This document shows, in pieces, positions 14,357-15,425 of a stretch of 15,425 nucleotides of DNA. The notes beneath the pieces are model-generated. The model worked only from the letters and a program-made list of their open reading frames with translations, was not told the origin of the DNA and ran no database searches. Each line of letters starts with the position of its first letter. The stretch's first letter is position 1. The position numbers and the translations under genes are program-made. The stretch spans positions 1 to 15,425 of the forward strand of contig JADIML010000082.1 of NCBI GenBank assembly GCA_017694765.1. The letters are read 5' to 3'. Source of the stretch: Candidatus Scybalomonas excrementavium (GTDB lineage: Bacteria; Bacillota; Clostridia; Lachnospirales; Lachnospiraceae).

Positions 14357-14414
14357 AACAGTGAGAATCAAAGAATGAGCAATGCACACTTTGTTCTAAA
14401 AGATTCTCACTGTT
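14357..14414 (+). repeat. Long inverted repeat between dapA and dapB
   Basis: A perfect 13-bp stem, AACAGTGAGAATC (14357-14369) with GATTCTCACTGTT (14402-14414), closes a 32-base loop that contains a further CAAAG/CTTTG pairing (14369-14373 / 14389-14393). Only three T follow, so it is a poor terminator. It could be an RNA processing or stability element between two co-transcribed genes. Confidence 0.65.
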
Positions 14415-14449
14415 TGAAAAAGATAAAGAAGAGAATTAGGAGGAACAGC

Positions 14450-15205
14450 ATGATAAAGGTTTTAATGCATGGATGCAATGGAAAAATGGGACAAGTAATT
14501 TCTGAATTGGCAAAACAAATGCCACAAGCAGAAATTGTAGCAGGAGTTGATCGAAATGATACGATTAAAAATGATTATCCAGTGTTTCATTCTTTAAGTG
14601 AATGTCATGTAGAAGTAGATGTTATCATTGATTTTTCCAATGCAAAAGCAGTAGATGAGCTAATACAATATGCGGTAGAAAAGAAAATTCCAGTTGTTCT
14701 TTGCACAACAGGACTTTCCAAAGAGCAGTTACAAGCTGTAGAAGAAGCAAGTAAAAAAGTGGCAATTTTACGTTCCGCAAATATGTCTTTAGGTGTCAAT
14801 GCATTATTAAAATTAGTAAAAGCAGCGGCAAAAGTATTAGCAACTGCTGGATTTGATATGGAAATTGTAGAACGTCATCATAATCAAAAGGTGGATGCAC
14901 CATCAGGAACTGCTTTAGCATTTGCAGATGCGTTAAATGAAGCAATGAATGAAGAATATCACTATCAATATGATAGAAGTCAAGTTCGTGAAAAACGTGA
15001 TGCAAAAGAAATTGGAATTAGTGCAGTTCGTGGTGGAACAATTGTTGGAGAGCATGAAGTTATTTTTGCTGGACCAGATGAAGTGATAGAATTTAAACAT
15101 ACAGCATATTCAAAAGCTATTTTTGGAAAAGGTGCTTTAGAAGCGGCTGTATTCCTTGCAAAACAAGATGCAGGTCTTTATGATATGAGTGATGTAATCG
15201 GCTGA
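14450..15205 (+). CDS. dapB: 4-hydroxy-tetrahydrodipicolinate reductase
   Basis: The enzyme reduces the DapA product with NAD(P)H, the next step to diaminopimelate. From ATG 14450 it is 251 residues. The N-terminal Rossmann fold has GCNGKMG (8-14). The catalytic stretch is ERHHNQKVDAPSGTA (141-155), with His143/His144 and Lys147 as the expected acid and binding residues. The C-terminal RGGTIVGEHEVIFAG (194-208) is also characteristic. I chose this start because AGGAGG lies 6 bases before it and the Rossmann motif begins at once. A longer reading from 14375 adds 25 Lys/Arg-rich residues encoded by the intergenic hairpin and has no good ribosome site. It is 108 bases after dapA and is followed by a strong terminator. 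Confidence 0.98.
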   Translation: MIKVLMHGCNGKMGQVISELAKQMPQAEIVAGVDRNDTIKNDYPVFHSLSECHVEVDVIIDFSNAKAVDELIQYAVEKKIPVVLCTTGLSKEQLQAVEEASKKVAILRSANMSLGVNALLKLVKAAAKVLATAGFDMEIVERHHNQKVDAPSGTALAFADALNEAMNEEYHYQYDRSQVREKRDAKEIGISAVRGGTIVGEHEVIFAGPDEVIEFKHTAYSKAIFGKGALEAAVFLAKQDAGLYDMSDVIG

Positions 15206-15245
15206 TAGGATAGAAAGATTTTCGATCAATATAGGATGAGAAAGT

Positions 15246-15289
15246 GTGCTAAATTTGATGATAGGTTATCAGATTTAGCACGTTTTTTT
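15246..15289 (+). terminator. Rho-independent terminator after dapB
   Basis: GTGCTAAAT (15246-15254) pairs with ATTTAGCAC (15273-15281), extended by a T-G pair and TGAT/ATCA, and is followed by seven T at 15283-15289. The T-run is also the outer arm of the next inverted repeat. Confidence 0.92.
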
Positions 15290-15353
15290 ATTTCATAGGA
15301 AATACCTTGTTACATTAATTTGTAAAATTGCCGTTTCCTATGAAATAAAAAAG
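15283..15353. repeat. Long inverted repeat downstream of dapB
   Basis: Bases 15283-15302 are complementary to 15334-15353 over 20 positions with one G-T pair; the core is ATTTCATAGGAAA against TTTCCTATGAAAT. The 31-base centre holds a smaller TTACA/TGTAA stem. It could be a second terminator, a converging terminator for a gene beyond the right edge, or the end of a small non-coding repeat. Confidence 0.7.
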
Positions 15354-15360
15354 CATTACA

Positions 15361-15425
15361 TGCGAAGTATGCGCAGGTCGCAATGGAGAAAATTTTACTT
15401 CGTAAACTGCGACCGCGCGACAAAG
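15361..15425. other. GC-rich structured segment at the right edge (incomplete)
   Basis: No coding frame is supported here. GGTCGCA (15376-15382) pairs with TGCGACC (15408-15414), extended by GCGC/GCGC (15371-15374 / 15415-15418) across one bulged A. CGAAGTA (15363-15369) can pair with TACTTCG (15396-15402) in an interleaved way. The GC content is clearly higher than in the surrounding DNA. The segment is cut by the window end, so its nature stays open. Confidence 0.45.

Noticed and set aside
14375..14449. N-terminal extension of DapB
   Set aside because: It lacks a good ribosome site, is encoded by the intergenic hairpin, and the Rossmann motif fits the ATG at 14450.
1..15425. CRISPR array, transposase, phage genes, toxin-antitoxin pair, tRNA or rRNA
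   Set aside because: I looked through both strands and found no supporting sequence; the only tandem repeat has two adjacent copies without spacers.

Overview
The window looks like an ordinary chromosomal segment of a low-GC, endospore-forming Clostridia-type Firmicute, probably Lachnospiraceae-like. The family placement is inference from AT-rich coding sequence, complete spoIIA and spoVA sporulation genes, a lysine riboswitch and a tandem-OB SSB-like protein. I see no phage, transposase, CRISPR array, tRNA or rRNA. I find no multi-gene system that looks undescribed; the second-look material is mostly non-coding structure, plus one unrecognised lipoprotein with an internal duplication.

Region 1 (1-4542, + strand) is a sporulation block. 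The end of spoIIAA is followed by spoIIAB and sigF, which together form the forespore sigma-F switch, and then a terminator. A sigma-G-like promoter follows, then spoVAA-AB-AC-AD-AE, which moves dipicolinic acid (DPA) into the forespore and lets it out at germination. Sigma-F genes directly followed by spoVA is the same order as in Bacillus subtilis. A bidirectional terminator ends the block.

Region 2 (4503-9450) has a bifunctional class A penicillin-binding protein on the minus strand. It is divergent from a YigZ/YvyE-family gene, and the two predicted promoters share one -35 segment. A 136-base gap able to fold into a three-way junction precedes a lipoprotein gene of unknown function, which is built from two copies of one unit and ends at another bidirectional terminator.

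Region 3 (9484-12919) holds typA/bipA on the minus strand, with a perfect 21-bp palindrome over its predicted transcription start. Divergent from it are an SSB-like gene with two OB folds and a solitary corrinoid adenosyltransferase gene (cobO/btuR type) that probably starts at TTG.

Region 4 (12937-15289) is a lysine/diaminopimelate unit: a sigma-A promoter, a lysine riboswitch with its terminator, dapA, an intergenic hairpin, dapB and a strong terminator. The two enzymes catalyse consecutive steps from aspartate semialdehyde towards diaminopimelate, which feeds both lysine and peptidoglycan. The last 140 bases hold a long inverted repeat and an unusually GC-rich structured segment cut by the window edge.
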